Shown here piece after piece: positions 44,014-52,960 of a stretch of 64,000 bases of DNA. Positions within the stretch are counted from its first letter, which is position 1; every line of letters starts with the position of its first letter. The notes beneath the pieces are model-generated. The model was not told the DNA's origin. It did no database searches and saw only the letters and a list, made by a program, of their open reading frames with translations. The translations under genes were made by a program, and so were the position numbers. The stretch is from a bacterium (lineage in GTDB: Bacteria; Myxococcota_A; Bradymonadia; UBA7976; UBA1532): positions 124,001-188,000 of the forward strand of contig JAUHYW010000008.1 in the NCBI GenBank assembly GCA_030426085.1, written 5' to 3'.

Positions 44014-46584
44014 TCACCCCGGAGGGCGCAGGGTGAGGGTCTGGCGGGTCGGGCCCGGCCGGTACGGCTGGCGATCGCCCTCGGCCCAGGCCCGGTATTG
44101 ATCGAGGAAGTGCGGCGACAACGGGTGCCCGCTCTGGCCGCCGGGCAGCAGCAGGTAGCCCTGATCCTCCTTGCCCGGCGAGACGGCCAGCCGCTCGGAG
44201 GCGCCCGCGCCGCTGCTCTGCACCCGGGGCATGTGGCTGTCGCCGGGCAGCGGGTCGCGGGGGGCGCCGAGCGCGTCGCCGAAGACCGGCACCGCCCCCG
44301 CCATCGGGTGGCGCACCGCCATCCGGTTGGCCTCGCCCCAGGTCCGCTGATCGAGCGCGGCGACCGGATCGGGCGCGCCCTCGGTCAACCGGGCCAGCGT
44401 CTCGTCGATCAGCGCGAGCTGCCAGTCGGCCCAGCTCGGATGCTTCGGGTGCAGCAGGTGGGCCGGCTCGGTGGTCACCATCTCCCACAGCGGGCCCTCG
44501 GCGCCGGGCTCGGCGTAGGCGAAGTCGGGGTGCAGCGCGACGGCGGGCGCGGTCAGGGCGCCGAAGACGCCCCGCAGGATGGCCAGCCGCAGGTCGTGCA
44601 CCAGCCGATAGCCCACCGAGTCGACCGAGGCCCGCCCGGTCCAGCCGGTGTCGAGGTGGTGCTTCGCCCGGGTCCGCAGCGGGGTCGGCTCGGCCTCGGC
44701 CAGCAGCTCCTGGAGGTGCACCCGCCACGGGGTCAGGAAGAGCGCCCGGTCGTCGAGCTGGATGGCGAGCATGTCGTCTTCGGTGAGCTTGCGCTCGGCG
44801 GCGCGGGCCCGCAGGCCGTCCCGGATCTGCTTCTGGCGGGGGCCGAGCGCGTAGCGGGTCTCCCCGAGCAGGGCGTAGGCCTCGCCGCCGACCATGCGCC
44901 CGTTGCCGTTCCACAGCAGGCCGCCGGGGGGGTCGACGATCCGGGGGTAGCGCTCGGCCGGCAGGCGGCCCTTCCACCCGACGTCGCCGGCGGCCCACCC
45001 GCGCGGGATCCGACCGTCGAAGCCGGCCCACAGCGGGGGCTCGGGGGGCTCGGCGGCTGCGGGCGCGGGCTCATCCGGCGCGGCGGGCTCGGCGCCCTCG
45101 GGCGCGGCGGGCGCCTCCGGCGCAGGGGGCTCTTCCGGCGCAGGGGGCTCTTCCGGCGCCGGGCCGAAGCGCTCCGGCACGTAGCCGAAGATGGTCCACC
45201 CGATGCGTCCGGTGTGATCGCCGACGACGAAGTTCTGCGGCGGGGTGCCCCCCCGATGGGCGACCGCCAGCGCCGCGTCGAGGTCCTCGGTCGCCTCGAG
45301 GTCGCGCACGGCGAGGTTGAGCGCCTCGGGGTCGTGCCCCACCCAGCGGATGGCCGTCGGCCGGCCGTGCTCGGCGTCGACCACCGGCCCCCAGATCGTC
45401 CACCGGTGCGCCATCGTCACCGGGTCGCCCCCGGCCACCTCGATGGTCTCGGTGTGGGTGACGAACGGCCGGGGCCCCTCGGGGGTGCGGTAGGTGTCGC
45501 CCTCGACCTCGAGCGGGATGGCGTCGACGCTGTCGATCTGGCTGTTGGTGAACGCCCAGGCGATGCGCCCGTTGCTGCCGACCACGATGACCGGACCGCC
45601 GGGCAGGCTCACCCCCTCGACCCGGCGGGTCGCCTCGCCGTCGCTCCACTCCAGCGCGGCCCGGTACCAGATGATCGGCACCCGCAGCGACAGGTGCATG
45701 TCGTTGGCCACCAGCGCGCCGCCGTGCCGGCTGCGGGCCCCGGCGACGGCCCACGAGTTGCTGCCCATCATCACCTGCCCCGCCCGCACCGGGGCCCCGC
45801 TCTGCTCGCCCCGGCGCAGGGCCTCCCACTGGGGCATCGTGCGCAGATCGGCCACCTCGGGGCCGGGCATCGGCACCACCGGCAGCGCCCCATCGTCCAC
45901 CGGCGCGTCCCACCGGGGGTTGCTGCGGGGCATGAGCCACTCGGCCAGCTCGCGCGGCAGCGCCTCGCGCATCACCGCCCGCCGCCGGTCGTAGCTCGCC
46001 GTCTCGTCCTGCAAGTCGTAGAACATCGCCAGGATGACCAGCGCGGTGTCCACCGGGGCCCACGGCCGGGGGTCGACCCGCAGGAGCTGATACTCGAACG
46101 GGTCGGCGTCGAGGGCGTCGAGCCCGGCGTTGACCCCCGCCGCGTAGCGCTCGACGAGGGCCCGGTTCTCGGCGTCGAACCCTTTCAGCGCCTGCTCGGC
46201 GACATGCCGGCTGCGGTGGATGCGGCGCGACGTGTCGAAGTCCACCGCCCGCTCGCCAAACAGCGCCGACAGCTCACCGGCCGAGGCCCGGCGCATGAGA
46301 TCCATCTGGAAGAAGCGCTCCTGCCCGTGGGCGAAGCCCATCGCGAAGGCGATGTCGGCCCGGTCGGCGGCGCGGAAGGTGGGCACGCCGCGGGCGTCGC
46401 GCTCGATGGTCACCGGCCCCGACAGCCCCTCGACGGTGAGCTCGCCGGTGGTGGTCGGCAGGCTGCCGCGCAGCACCATCGTGAGCGCCGCGCCGACGAG
46501 CACCAGCAGGATCGCCAGCCCGCCGAAGATCCATGCCAGGATCCGGGGCCATCGCCGCCGCTTGGGGGCCGCCTCGTCGCTCAT
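44014..46584 (-). CDS. Penicillin acylase-family Ntn hydrolase
   Basis: The 856-residue product has one N-terminal membrane helix (about residues 15-40, WPRILAWIFGGLAILLVLVG), an alpha-chain region and the self-cleavage and nucleophile site MMGSNSWAVAG (Ser275, which becomes the beta-chain N-terminus). Later stretches include NDMHLSLRVPIIWYRA, GVSLPGGPVIVVGSNGRIAW and HRWTIWGPVV, typical of PF01804. These enzymes cut amide bonds of acyl-amino compounds, including penicillins, acyl-homoserine lactones and N-acyl peptides. A Pro/Glu/Ala-rich insertion near residues 470-515 (repeats of PAPEEP) is a low-complexity loop not usual in the family. GGAG precedes the ATG at 46584. It is first in the operon with the desaturase and fusion enzyme, and a tie to amine or amide lipids is plausible. 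Confidence 0.88.
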   Translation of the reverse strand: MSDEAAPKRRRWPRILAWIFGGLAILLVLVGAALTMVLRGSLPTTTGELTVEGLSGPVTIERDARGVPTFRAADRADIAFAMGFAHGQERFFQMDLMRRASAGELSALFGERAVDFDTSRRIHRSRHVAEQALKGFDAENRALVERYAAGVNAGLDALDADPFEYQLLRVDPRPWAPVDTALVILAMFYDLQDETASYDRRRAVMREALPRELAEWLMPRSNPRWDAPVDDGALPVVPMPGPEVADLRTMPQWEALRRGEQSGAPVRAGQVMMGSNSWAVAGARSRHGGALVANDMHLSLRVPIIWYRAALEWSDGEATRRVEGVSLPGGPVIVVGSNGRIAWAFTNSQIDSVDAIPLEVEGDTYRTPEGPRPFVTHTETIEVAGGDPVTMAHRWTIWGPVVDAEHGRPTAIRWVGHDPEALNLAVRDLEATEDLDAALAVAHRGGTPPQNFVVGDHTGRIGWTIFGYVPERFGPAPEEPPAPEEPPAPEAPAAPEGAEPAAPDEPAPAAAEPPEPPLWAGFDGRIPRGWAAGDVGWKGRLPAERYPRIVDPPGGLLWNGNGRMVGGEAYALLGETRYALGPRQKQIRDGLRARAAERKLTEDDMLAIQLDDRALFLTPWRVHLQELLAEAEPTPLRTRAKHHLDTGWTGRASVDSVGYRLVHDLRLAILRGVFGALTAPAVALHPDFAYAEPGAEGPLWEMVTTEPAHLLHPKHPSWADWQLALIDETLARLTEGAPDPVAALDQRTWGEANRMAVRHPMAGAVPVFGDALGAPRDPLPGDSHMPRVQSSGAGASERLAVSPGKEDQGYLLLPGGQSGHPLSPHFLDQYRAWAEGDRQPYRPGPTRQTLTLRPPG

Positions 46585-46679
46585 CGTCGTCTCCGGAGCC
46601 GTGGGGGCACAGGCTCGCACGATCCGCCGGCCGGCGCACCCCATTGCAGCGGCGGGCGACACCGGGCACGCTCGACCGC

Positions 46680-47096
46680 ATGCGATATACGCCCCTGCTC
46701 GCCCTGGCCCTGCTCGCCCTGCCCGTCGCGCCGGCCCGGGCCGAGCTGCCCCCCGACGCCTACCGCGACATGCAGCGCGCGGCGCCGGAGGCGGTCGAGA
46801 TCCGGGTCGCGGCGGTCGACGTCTCGATCTGCTGGTTCTGGCTGTGCGACGGGCGGGACGTCGAGGTCGAGGCCGAGGTGGTCGGGGTCACCCGCAGCGC
46901 CGCCGGGCTGAAGCCGGGGGCCCGGATCACGATCCGCTACCGCCACGTCCCGCTGGGTGATCGGTCGGGGCCCCGGGCCATCCGCGTCGTGCGGGTCGGC
47001 GAGACGACGCCGGCCTTCCTCGAGAAAGCGGCCGCGGGGCACTTCGAAGCGGCGGCCCGGGGGGCCAGCTTCGATCCGCCGGTCAAGGGGCGGTAG
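46680..47096 (+). CDS. Small secreted protein of unknown function (138 aa)
   Basis: An ATG at 46680 opens a signal peptide (residues 1-21, cleavage near ARAEL). The mature part contains AVDVSICWFWLCDGRDVEVEAEV with two Cys close together, then GLKPGARITIRYRHVPLGD. This pattern, a short beta-rich domain with a motif 'G..I.I.Y', resembles small secreted oligosaccharide-binding-fold domains, but no family is recognised. It is divergent from the penicillin-acylase gene (95 bases between starts) and its last 14 bases overlap the convergent DUF885 gene. Confidence 0.65.
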   Translation: MRYTPLLALALLALPVAPARAELPPDAYRDMQRAAPEAVEIRVAAVDVSICWFWLCDGRDVEVEAEVVGVTRSAAGLKPGARITIRYRHVPLGDRSGPRAIRVVRVGETTPAFLEKAAAGHFEAAARGASFDPPVKGR

Positions 47097-48906
47097 CCGC
47101 CCGCTCGGTGACCCATCCGGTCATCTGCGCCCGCAGCACCGTCAGCGGGATCGCGCCGTCGCGCAGCAGCCGGTCGTGCCACGCCTTGAGGTCGAAGCGG
47201 TCGCCCAGCGCGGCCTCGGCCTCGGCCCGCAGCTTCGAGATCTCGAGCTGCCCCAGCTTGTAGGCCAGCGCCTGCCCGGGCCAGACGATGTAGCGGTCGA
47301 TCTCGTTGATCACCTCGGCGGGGGGGTGGCCGGTCTGCGCTTGCAGGTAGTCGATGGCCTGCTGGCGGGTCCAGCCGAGGTGGTGCAGGCCGGTGTCGAC
47401 CACCAGCCGGGCCGCGCGCCAGATCTCGTAGGTGTAGGCCCCCAGGCGCTCGGCGGGGGTGTGGTACAGGCCCAGCTCGCCGGCGAGCTGCTCGGCGTAG
47501 AGCGCCCAGCCCTCGGTGAAGGCGGTGAAGCCGGTGCTCTGCATGAACGTGGGCAGCGCCTCGGCCTCGCGGGCCAGCGCGACTTGGAGGTGGTGCCCGG
47601 GGATCGCCTCGTGCCACGCCAGGGCCGGCATCGTATACAGCGACCGGGTCTCGGGGGCGTGGGTGTTGAGGTAGTAGTAGGCCGGCCGGCTGCCGTCCTC
47701 GGGGGCCGAGTAGTAGTAGCCCGCGGGGGCGTCGGGGGCCCGGAACGGCTCGATGGCCTTGGGCTCGATGGGCGTCTTCGGCAGGCGGCCGAAGGCCCGG
47801 GGCAGCGCGGCGCGGGCCCGGTCGAGCAGCGCGGCGTTGTATTGCAGCAGCGCCTCGCCGGTCTCCCGCCGCTGCGCGGGGTCGTCGGCCAGCGCGGCGA
47901 GGGCCGCCTCGACGCTCGGGTGGCCCAGCTCGGCGGCGACGGCCTTCATCGCGGCCCGGATGCGGGCCACCTCGTCCAGCCCGATCCGGTGGATGGCCTC
48001 GGGCTCCAGGTCGAGCCCGGTGTAGCGCCGGATCGACGCCCGGTAGCACGCCGCCCCACCCGGCAGGCCGGCGAGCCCCGGCGCGGTGCGGCTGGCGGGC
48101 AGGACCGAGTCCACCAGGAAGTCCCGATAGCGGGTCAGCGCCGCCCGCACCGGGCCCTCGACCGCGGCCCGGATCTCGGCGTCGAACGCGGGGTACGGCG
48201 GGGCGTCGAGCTTCGCCGCCTGGGCCAGCGGTCGGGCCAGGAACGGGTCCTCGTCCAGCGGCGTCTTCAGCATCCGGTCGAGCTGGGCGATGGTCCGGGT
48301 GACGTTGATCCGGGCCGCGGTGCGCCCCGCCTTCAGCCCGCCCCGCAGGTTGGTGATGTGCTGCTCGAACAGCCGGGGCAGGGCCCGGTAGCGGGCGACC
48401 AGATCACGGGCCCGCTGCGCGCCGTCGACGATGTGATACGCCGGCAGCTCGCCGAGCCAGCTCTGGGGGCCGTCGAGCTGGTCGACGACCCACGCGTGGC
48501 GCCCGCACGCCTCCTGGTCGTCGAAGTGCAGGATGAGGCGCTCGAGCAGCGTATCCCGGACGAGCCACCGGCGCTCGGTCAGCGACGGGGGGTCGAGCGC
48601 CCGGGCCCGCTCGGCGAGGGCCGTCAACGCGGCGTCGTGGGTCGCCCGCGCCGCGGCCGAGAGGTCGGGCAGCGCGGCGTCCCGGCTGCGGTCGCCGCGG
48701 TAGCTGGCCCAGGTCGGCGAGACCCGCATCAGCTCGGCCCAGTAGTCTTCGGCGAGCACGGCGATCGGGGCCGGCACCTCGGTGGCCTTCAGCCCCGGCT
48801 GGGGTTCGCTCTCCACCGGCGGCGCCGGATCGGGGGGCGGAGCGCCGCCGCAGGCCAGCGCGCCGAGCAGGGTGAGGGGGCAGGCGAGGCGGGCGATGGA
48901 TCGCAC
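47083..48906 (-). CDS. DUF885 metallopeptidase-like lipoprotein
   Basis: The 607-residue product, from a GTG at 48906 with GGAGG four bases upstream, has a lipoprotein signal ending in LLGALAC (about residue 19). It matches the DUF885 family. The zinc motif is HEAIPGHH near residue 431, followed by STGFTAFTEGWALYAEQ near 460, where the Glu is the third ligand. Upstream ALPD and RRYTG..LEPEAIHRIGLDEV stretches and downstream VWPGQALAYKLGQLEI are also conserved. Family members are thought to be zinc peptidases; substrate unknown. The gene is 32 bases after the M24 peptidase on the same strand, so the two may form a peptide-degrading pair. Confidence 0.9.
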   Translation of the reverse strand: MRSIARLACPLTLLGALACGGAPPPDPAPPVESEPQPGLKATEVPAPIAVLAEDYWAELMRVSPTWASYRGDRSRDAALPDLSAAARATHDAALTALAERARALDPPSLTERRWLVRDTLLERLILHFDDQEACGRHAWVVDQLDGPQSWLGELPAYHIVDGAQRARDLVARYRALPRLFEQHITNLRGGLKAGRTAARINVTRTIAQLDRMLKTPLDEDPFLARPLAQAAKLDAPPYPAFDAEIRAAVEGPVRAALTRYRDFLVDSVLPASRTAPGLAGLPGGAACYRASIRRYTGLDLEPEAIHRIGLDEVARIRAAMKAVAAELGHPSVEAALAALADDPAQRRETGEALLQYNAALLDRARAALPRAFGRLPKTPIEPKAIEPFRAPDAPAGYYYSAPEDGSRPAYYYLNTHAPETRSLYTMPALAWHEAIPGHHLQVALAREAEALPTFMQSTGFTAFTEGWALYAEQLAGELGLYHTPAERLGAYTYEIWRAARLVVDTGLHHLGWTRQQAIDYLQAQTGHPPAEVINEIDRYIVWPGQALAYKLGQLEISKLRAEAEAALGDRFDLKAWHDRLLRDGAIPLTVLRAQMTGWVTERAATAP

Positions 48907-48938
48907 GAGACCTCCGGGGTGGGGTGTATCGGGCCGGA

Positions 48939-50249
48939 TCAGACCCGGGGCAGGGCGTCGGTGAGCACGTCGGCGCCGCTCTCGGTGACCAGCACGTCGT
49001 CCTCGATGCGGATGCCGCGCACGTCGGCGAACTTCGCCAGCGTGGCCCGATCGAGCCGGTCGCCGGGGTCCCGGGCGGGGTCGTTCAGGATGGCCGGCAC
49101 TTGATAGAAGCCGGGCTCGATGGTCACCGCCATGCCCGGCTCGAGCACCCGGTCGAGCCGCAGGTAGCCCAGCCCGAAGCGCTCGCTGCGGGTCCGCCCG
49201 GGGCCGTAGCCCGCCCGGTCGCCGAGGTCTTCCATGTCGTGCACGTCGAGGCCGATGAGGTGGCCGACGCCGTGGGGGAAGAACAGGGCGTGCACGTCAT
49301 CGGCGACCAGCTCGTCGACGTCGCCCCGCAGGATGCCGAGGTCGACGAGCCCCGCGGTCAGGGTCCGGGCCGCGGTCAGGTGCACCTCGCGGTAGCGGGC
49401 CCCGGGCTTCACCGCCGCGATGGCCGCCGCCTGCGCCTCGCGCACCACCCGGTGCAGCTCGGCCTGGGTCGGGGTCATCGGCTGGCCCACCGGCCAGGTG
49501 CGGGTGACGTCGCCGGCCCAGCCGTCGGCGGTCTCGGCGCCCACGTCGATGAGCACCAGATCGCCCGCCTCGAGCGTGCGGTGCAGCCCCCGCTCGTGCA
49601 GCACCTCGCCCCGGCGGGTCACGATGGGCGGGTAGGCCCAGCCCATGCCCCGGCGGGTGAACTCGAACTGCATCGCGGCCCACACCTCGTGCTCCCGGAC
49701 GCCGGGGGCGATGGCCGCCCGGGCGGCCTCGTGGGCCGCGACGGTGGCCTCGGCGGCGGCCCGCAGCCCGGCGATGGCCGCCTCGTCGTGGCGCAGGCGC
49801 AGGTCGATCATCGCGTCGGCGAGGGGCAGGTCGCGCGCGTCGAGCAGGCCGGCGGTGAACGCGCGCCCCAGGCGGCGGGCCTGCTCGGCCCGGGTCGCGG
49901 CGTCCATGGCGGGCAGGCTCAGGGTCTCCGGCGGCGGGGTGAGGGCGTCGAGGGGGGCGACCGGCAGGCCGAGATCGTCGGCCAGCTTCGCCGGGTCGAG
50001 CGGGGGGCCGTGCCACAGCGCGTCGTCGGCCGGCGGGCGCTCGAGGTACAGCGTCGGGGCGCCGTCGGTCAGCATCAGCCACGCCCCGGGCAGCGGGCGC
50101 CCCACGAGGTACAGGAAGTGGCTCGACGCCCGGAACGGCTGGAGGTTGGCCGGGTAGTTGCGGGGCTGCGGGGCGCCGGCGGGCAGGAGGATCGGGCGCT
50201 TCAGGCGAGCGAGCAGGCGCTCGCGGCGGGCGGCGTGCACGACGGACAT
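48939..50249 (-). CDS. Xaa-Pro aminopeptidase-like M24B peptidase
   Basis: The 436-residue product has an aminopeptidase P N-terminal domain (about residues 1-150) and the M24 'pita-bread' domain. Metal ligands are visible in LIDVGAETADGWAGDVTRTW (two Asp), FFPHGVGHLIGLDVHD (His), MAVTIEPGFY (Glu) and GIRIEDDVLV (Glu). It removes N-terminal residues before proline in the cytosol, with two Mn or Co ions. The ATG at 50249 lies seven bases after the stop of a 47-residue gene, with GAGG before it, so it is translated within the kinase operon. No signal peptide is seen. The assignment to aminopeptidase P rather than prolidase follows from the N-terminal AMP_N region. Confidence 0.9.
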   Translation of the reverse strand: MSVVHAARRERLLARLKRPILLPAGAPQPRNYPANLQPFRASSHFLYLVGRPLPGAWLMLTDGAPTLYLERPPADDALWHGPPLDPAKLADDLGLPVAPLDALTPPPETLSLPAMDAATRAEQARRLGRAFTAGLLDARDLPLADAMIDLRLRHDEAAIAGLRAAAEATVAAHEAARAAIAPGVREHEVWAAMQFEFTRRGMGWAYPPIVTRRGEVLHERGLHRTLEAGDLVLIDVGAETADGWAGDVTRTWPVGQPMTPTQAELHRVVREAQAAAIAAVKPGARYREVHLTAARTLTAGLVDLGILRGDVDELVADDVHALFFPHGVGHLIGLDVHDMEDLGDRAGYGPGRTRSERFGLGYLRLDRVLEPGMAVTIEPGFYQVPAILNDPARDPGDRLDRATLAKFADVRGIRIEDDVLVTESGADVLTDALPRV

Positions 50250-50256
50250 CGGGACC

Positions 50257-50400
50257 TCAGAGGAGCAGGAAGCCGGCGAGCACGCTGCCCATCGACAGGG
50301 CCGCCGGCGGCAGGGTGGCGACGCCCACCGGTACGAAGGGCAGGGCCAGGGCCAGAGCCAGGACCTCCTGGAGCTCGGGGCCGGCGCTCATCTCGCTCAT
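50257..50400 (-). CDS. 47-residue hydrophobic small protein
   Basis: An ATG at 50400 with a strong GGAGG six bases upstream opens a 47-residue frame that overlaps the PDZ gene stop as ATGA. It starts SEMSAGPELQEVLALALAL and has a hydrophobic middle and end (LPFVPVGVATLPPAALSMGSVLAGFLLL), enough for one or two short membrane segments. The next gene starts seven bases after its stop. The coupling and the ribosome site argue for a real gene; it matches no family known to me. Confidence 0.6.
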   Translation of the reverse strand: MSEMSAGPELQEVLALALALPFVPVGVATLPPAALSMGSVLAGFLLL

Positions 50401-50954
50401 GGGACCTCCTGTGGCGGGGGCGGCGCGTCGGGCGTCGCCTTCGGGGGCGCGGCCTCCGGGGGCGCGCCCGCTGTCCGGGGCGCGGTCACTGTATACCGCA
50501 GCGTGCGCGGCTGACCATCCCGGACCAGCTCGGCGGTGAAGCCCCAGCCGGCGCCGTCGGCCAGCCGGGCCCGCAGCCGCAAGGCCACCGCGATCAAGGT
50601 CGGCAGGCCGTCGATGGCGGTCCCGTCGAGCCGCTGGAGCACGTCGCCGGCGCGCAGCCCCAGCCGGTGCACGTTCGAGCCGGGCCGGATGCCGCGCAGC
50701 TCGAGGCCGGCCGGCGGCGGGGGCCCGGCGACCGCCTCGCCCCGGGCCCGGGCCTTCATCGCCTCGGCCCCGGGGTGGGCCAGCCACAGCTCGCCGGCGA
50801 GGCGGTCGGGGCGCCCGAGCAGCGCGAGCGCCGCCTCCCGCTCGATGGTGATCGGCGCCTCGACGGGCGGCGCGGCCGGCGGGGTCACCGGCGGCGCGGC
50901 GGCGGCCGGGCCCCCGAGGGCGAGCGCCGCGCACAGCGCGATCGATCGGCTCAT
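50397..50954 (-). CDS. Secreted PDZ-domain protein
   Basis: The 185-residue product has a signal peptide (residues 1-20, cleavage near AAAAPP). After a Pro/Ala-rich stretch there is one PDZ domain: LRGIRPGSNVHRLGLRAGDV, then LQRLDGTAIDGLPTLIAVALRL, matching the peptide-binding loop and helix of PDZ domains (residues about 80-165, GspC-like form). The C-terminus is low-complexity Pro/Ala/Glu. It is probably a periplasmic scaffold. It overlaps the kinase stop and the next small gene by four bases each, so it belongs to the signalling operon. The protease domain often fused to PDZ is absent. Confidence 0.78.
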   Translation of the reverse strand: MSRSIALCAALALGGPAAAAPPVTPPAAPPVEAPITIEREAALALLGRPDRLAGELWLAHPGAEAMKARARGEAVAGPPPPAGLELRGIRPGSNVHRLGLRAGDVLQRLDGTAIDGLPTLIAVALRLRARLADGAGWGFTAELVRDGQPRTLRYTVTAPRTAGAPPEAAPPKATPDAPPPPQEVP

Positions 50955-52960
50955 GGGAGCGGGGGCCACTTGCCCGCCTCGCGCAGCAGCCGCCCGAGCT
51001 GCGACTCGAGCGCGGTCGGCAGGAACGGCTTGGCCAGGAACGCCGTGCGGTCGTCGAACGAGCGGTTGCCGCTGCGCCGCTCGCCGTCGGCGTACCCCGA
51101 ATACAGCAGGATGGGCAGCTCGGCGTCGAGCGAGCGCAGCGCGTCGTGGGTCTGGTAGCCGTCCATGCCGGGCATGAGGATGTCGAGCACCACCGCGTCG
51201 ATGCGATCCCGCCGGGCCTGATAGGTCTCGACGGCCTCCGGGCCCCCGCAGGCGGTGAACACCGTGAACCCGAGCCGCTCGAGCAGCCGGGTGGTCGAGC
51301 GGCGCACCGAGTCGTCGTCGTCGACGAGCAGGATGGTCGCCTCCCGCTCGGCGGACATCAGCGGCACCGGCCGGGTCTCGGCCCGGTCGCGCACCCCCGG
51401 CTCGAGCGCCGGCAGGAAGAGGATGACCTCGGTCCCCTGCCCCGGCGCGCTCTTGATGCGGGCCCAGCCGCCGTGGCTGCGGGTCATGCCGTAGACCATC
51501 GACAGCCCGAGCCCGGTGCCGTCGCCGGCGCCCTTGGTGGTGAAGAACGGCTCGAAGGCCCGGGCGACGGTGGCCTCGTCCATGCCGACCCCGTCGTCGG
51601 CGACCCCGATGCGTACGAAGGCCGCCTGATCGCTCACCTCGTCGGGGGCGTGGCTCGGCCGCTCGACGACCCGCCCGGTGATCCGGATCTGCCCCCCGCC
51701 GCCCATCGCGTCGCGGGCGTTGATGCACAGGTTCATCAGCGCCCGGCTGAAGTTGGTCTTGTCGACGTGCAGGTCGATCTCGTCGTCCACGTCGATGACG
51801 TACTGCACGTCGCGGGTGGTGCGCCGCAGCAGCCCGACGACCTCGTCGATGACCTCCCGGGCCCCCATGCGCTTGCGGACGAACGTCGACTTGCGGGCGA
51901 AGCCGAGCAGGTTGCGGGTCAGCTCCTGCCCCCGGCGGCACGCCTGGAGGATGTCGGCCAGATCCTCGGCGTAGGCCGCGTCCTCGCCGAAGTCGTCCCA
52001 CAGCACCGAGGCGATCGACGAGATGACCGTCAGCAGGTTGTTCATGTCGTGGGCCACCCCCCCGGCCAGGGTGCCGATGGCCTCGAGGCGGTGGGCCTCC
52101 TGCAAGCGGGCTTCGAGCGTGCGCCGCCGGGTCTCGGCGGCGAGGCGGTCGGCGATGTCCCGCAGGCTGACGAGGTTCATCGGGCGCCCGTCGAGCACCA
52201 CCGGCGAGACGGTGACCTCAACCGGCGTCGCCTGCCCGGTGCTGCGCCGGGCCCGGGTCTCGCGGGGGATCTCGCCCCCGGCGCCCATGGCCTCGACGTC
52301 GTCGAGCATCTCGTCGAGATAGCGCCCCGTCAGCGAGCCGGGCAGCCCCCCGAGCAGCGAGGCGGCGGCGCTGTTGGCCTCGGCCACCCGCCCGCCGGCC
52401 CGCACGAGCAGCAGCGCGTCGCGGCTGGCGTCGAAGAGCTGGCGGTAGCGCTCCTCGCTCTCGAGCAGGGCCCGGGTCGCCTCCCGCTGCTCGGTGACGT
52501 CGACGAACGCGGCCATCACCAGGCCCCGGCTCTCGTCGAGGGTGACGAACTCGCCCCGCACCGAGCGCTGGCGGGCCCGGATGCCCACCAGCTCCAGCTC
52601 GAGCACCTCCCGGTGGTGGGTGCGCAGGGTGTTGGCCAGGCAGCTGATCAGCGAGACGTGATGCCGCTCGGTGATGAACGCCAGCAGCGGCTTGCCGCCG
52701 GCGGTGTCGACGCTGAGCCCGAGCATCGAGGCCCCCACCCGGTTGATGCGCCGCACGACGCTGCCCCGATCGAGCACCACGAAGCCCACCGGCGCCACGT
52801 CGAAGAGCCGCAGGTAGCGCGACCGGGAGTCGGCCAGCGCGGTCTGCGCCTCGCGCAAGGCCATGTTCTGGGCCTCGAGCTCGAGCTGCGAGCTGCGCAG
52901 CTCCTCGAGCACGTGGTCCAGCCGGGCCTCGTCGAGCCCCGATGGGTCATCGATCGCCAT
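50951..52960 (-). CDS. PAS-domain hybrid sensor histidine kinase
   Basis: The 669-residue cytoplasmic protein has, in order, a short coiled segment, two PAS domains (about residues 45-160 and 170-280), the dimerisation/phosphoacceptor helix GTLAGGVAHDMNNLLTVIS with His near 303, an HATPase with NLCINARDAM, DDGVGM and GTGLGLS, and a C-terminal receiver domain with the phosphoacceptor in VVLDILMPGMDG (Asp near 589) and Lys in FLAKPF. It autophosphorylates on His and passes the phosphate to its own receiver, and perhaps to others. No membrane segment is present, so PAS domains sense an internal cue. It overlaps the CheB/CheR gene upstream by 14 bases and the PDZ gene downstream by four. Confidence 0.93.
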   Translation of the reverse strand: MAIDDPSGLDEARLDHVLEELRSSQLELEAQNMALREAQTALADSRSRYLRLFDVAPVGFVVLDRGSVVRRINRVGASMLGLSVDTAGGKPLLAFITERHHVSLISCLANTLRTHHREVLELELVGIRARQRSVRGEFVTLDESRGLVMAAFVDVTEQREATRALLESEERYRQLFDASRDALLLVRAGGRVAEANSAAASLLGGLPGSLTGRYLDEMLDDVEAMGAGGEIPRETRARRSTGQATPVEVTVSPVVLDGRPMNLVSLRDIADRLAAETRRRTLEARLQEAHRLEAIGTLAGGVAHDMNNLLTVISSIASVLWDDFGEDAAYAEDLADILQACRRGQELTRNLLGFARKSTFVRKRMGAREVIDEVVGLLRRTTRDVQYVIDVDDEIDLHVDKTNFSRALMNLCINARDAMGGGGQIRITGRVVERPSHAPDEVSDQAAFVRIGVADDGVGMDEATVARAFEPFFTTKGAGDGTGLGLSMVYGMTRSHGGWARIKSAPGQGTEVILFLPALEPGVRDRAETRPVPLMSAEREATILLVDDDDSVRRSTTRLLERLGFTVFTACGGPEAVETYQARRDRIDAVVLDILMPGMDGYQTHDALRSLDAELPILLYSGYADGERRSGNRSFDDRTAFLAKPFLPTALESQLGRLLREAGKWPPLP

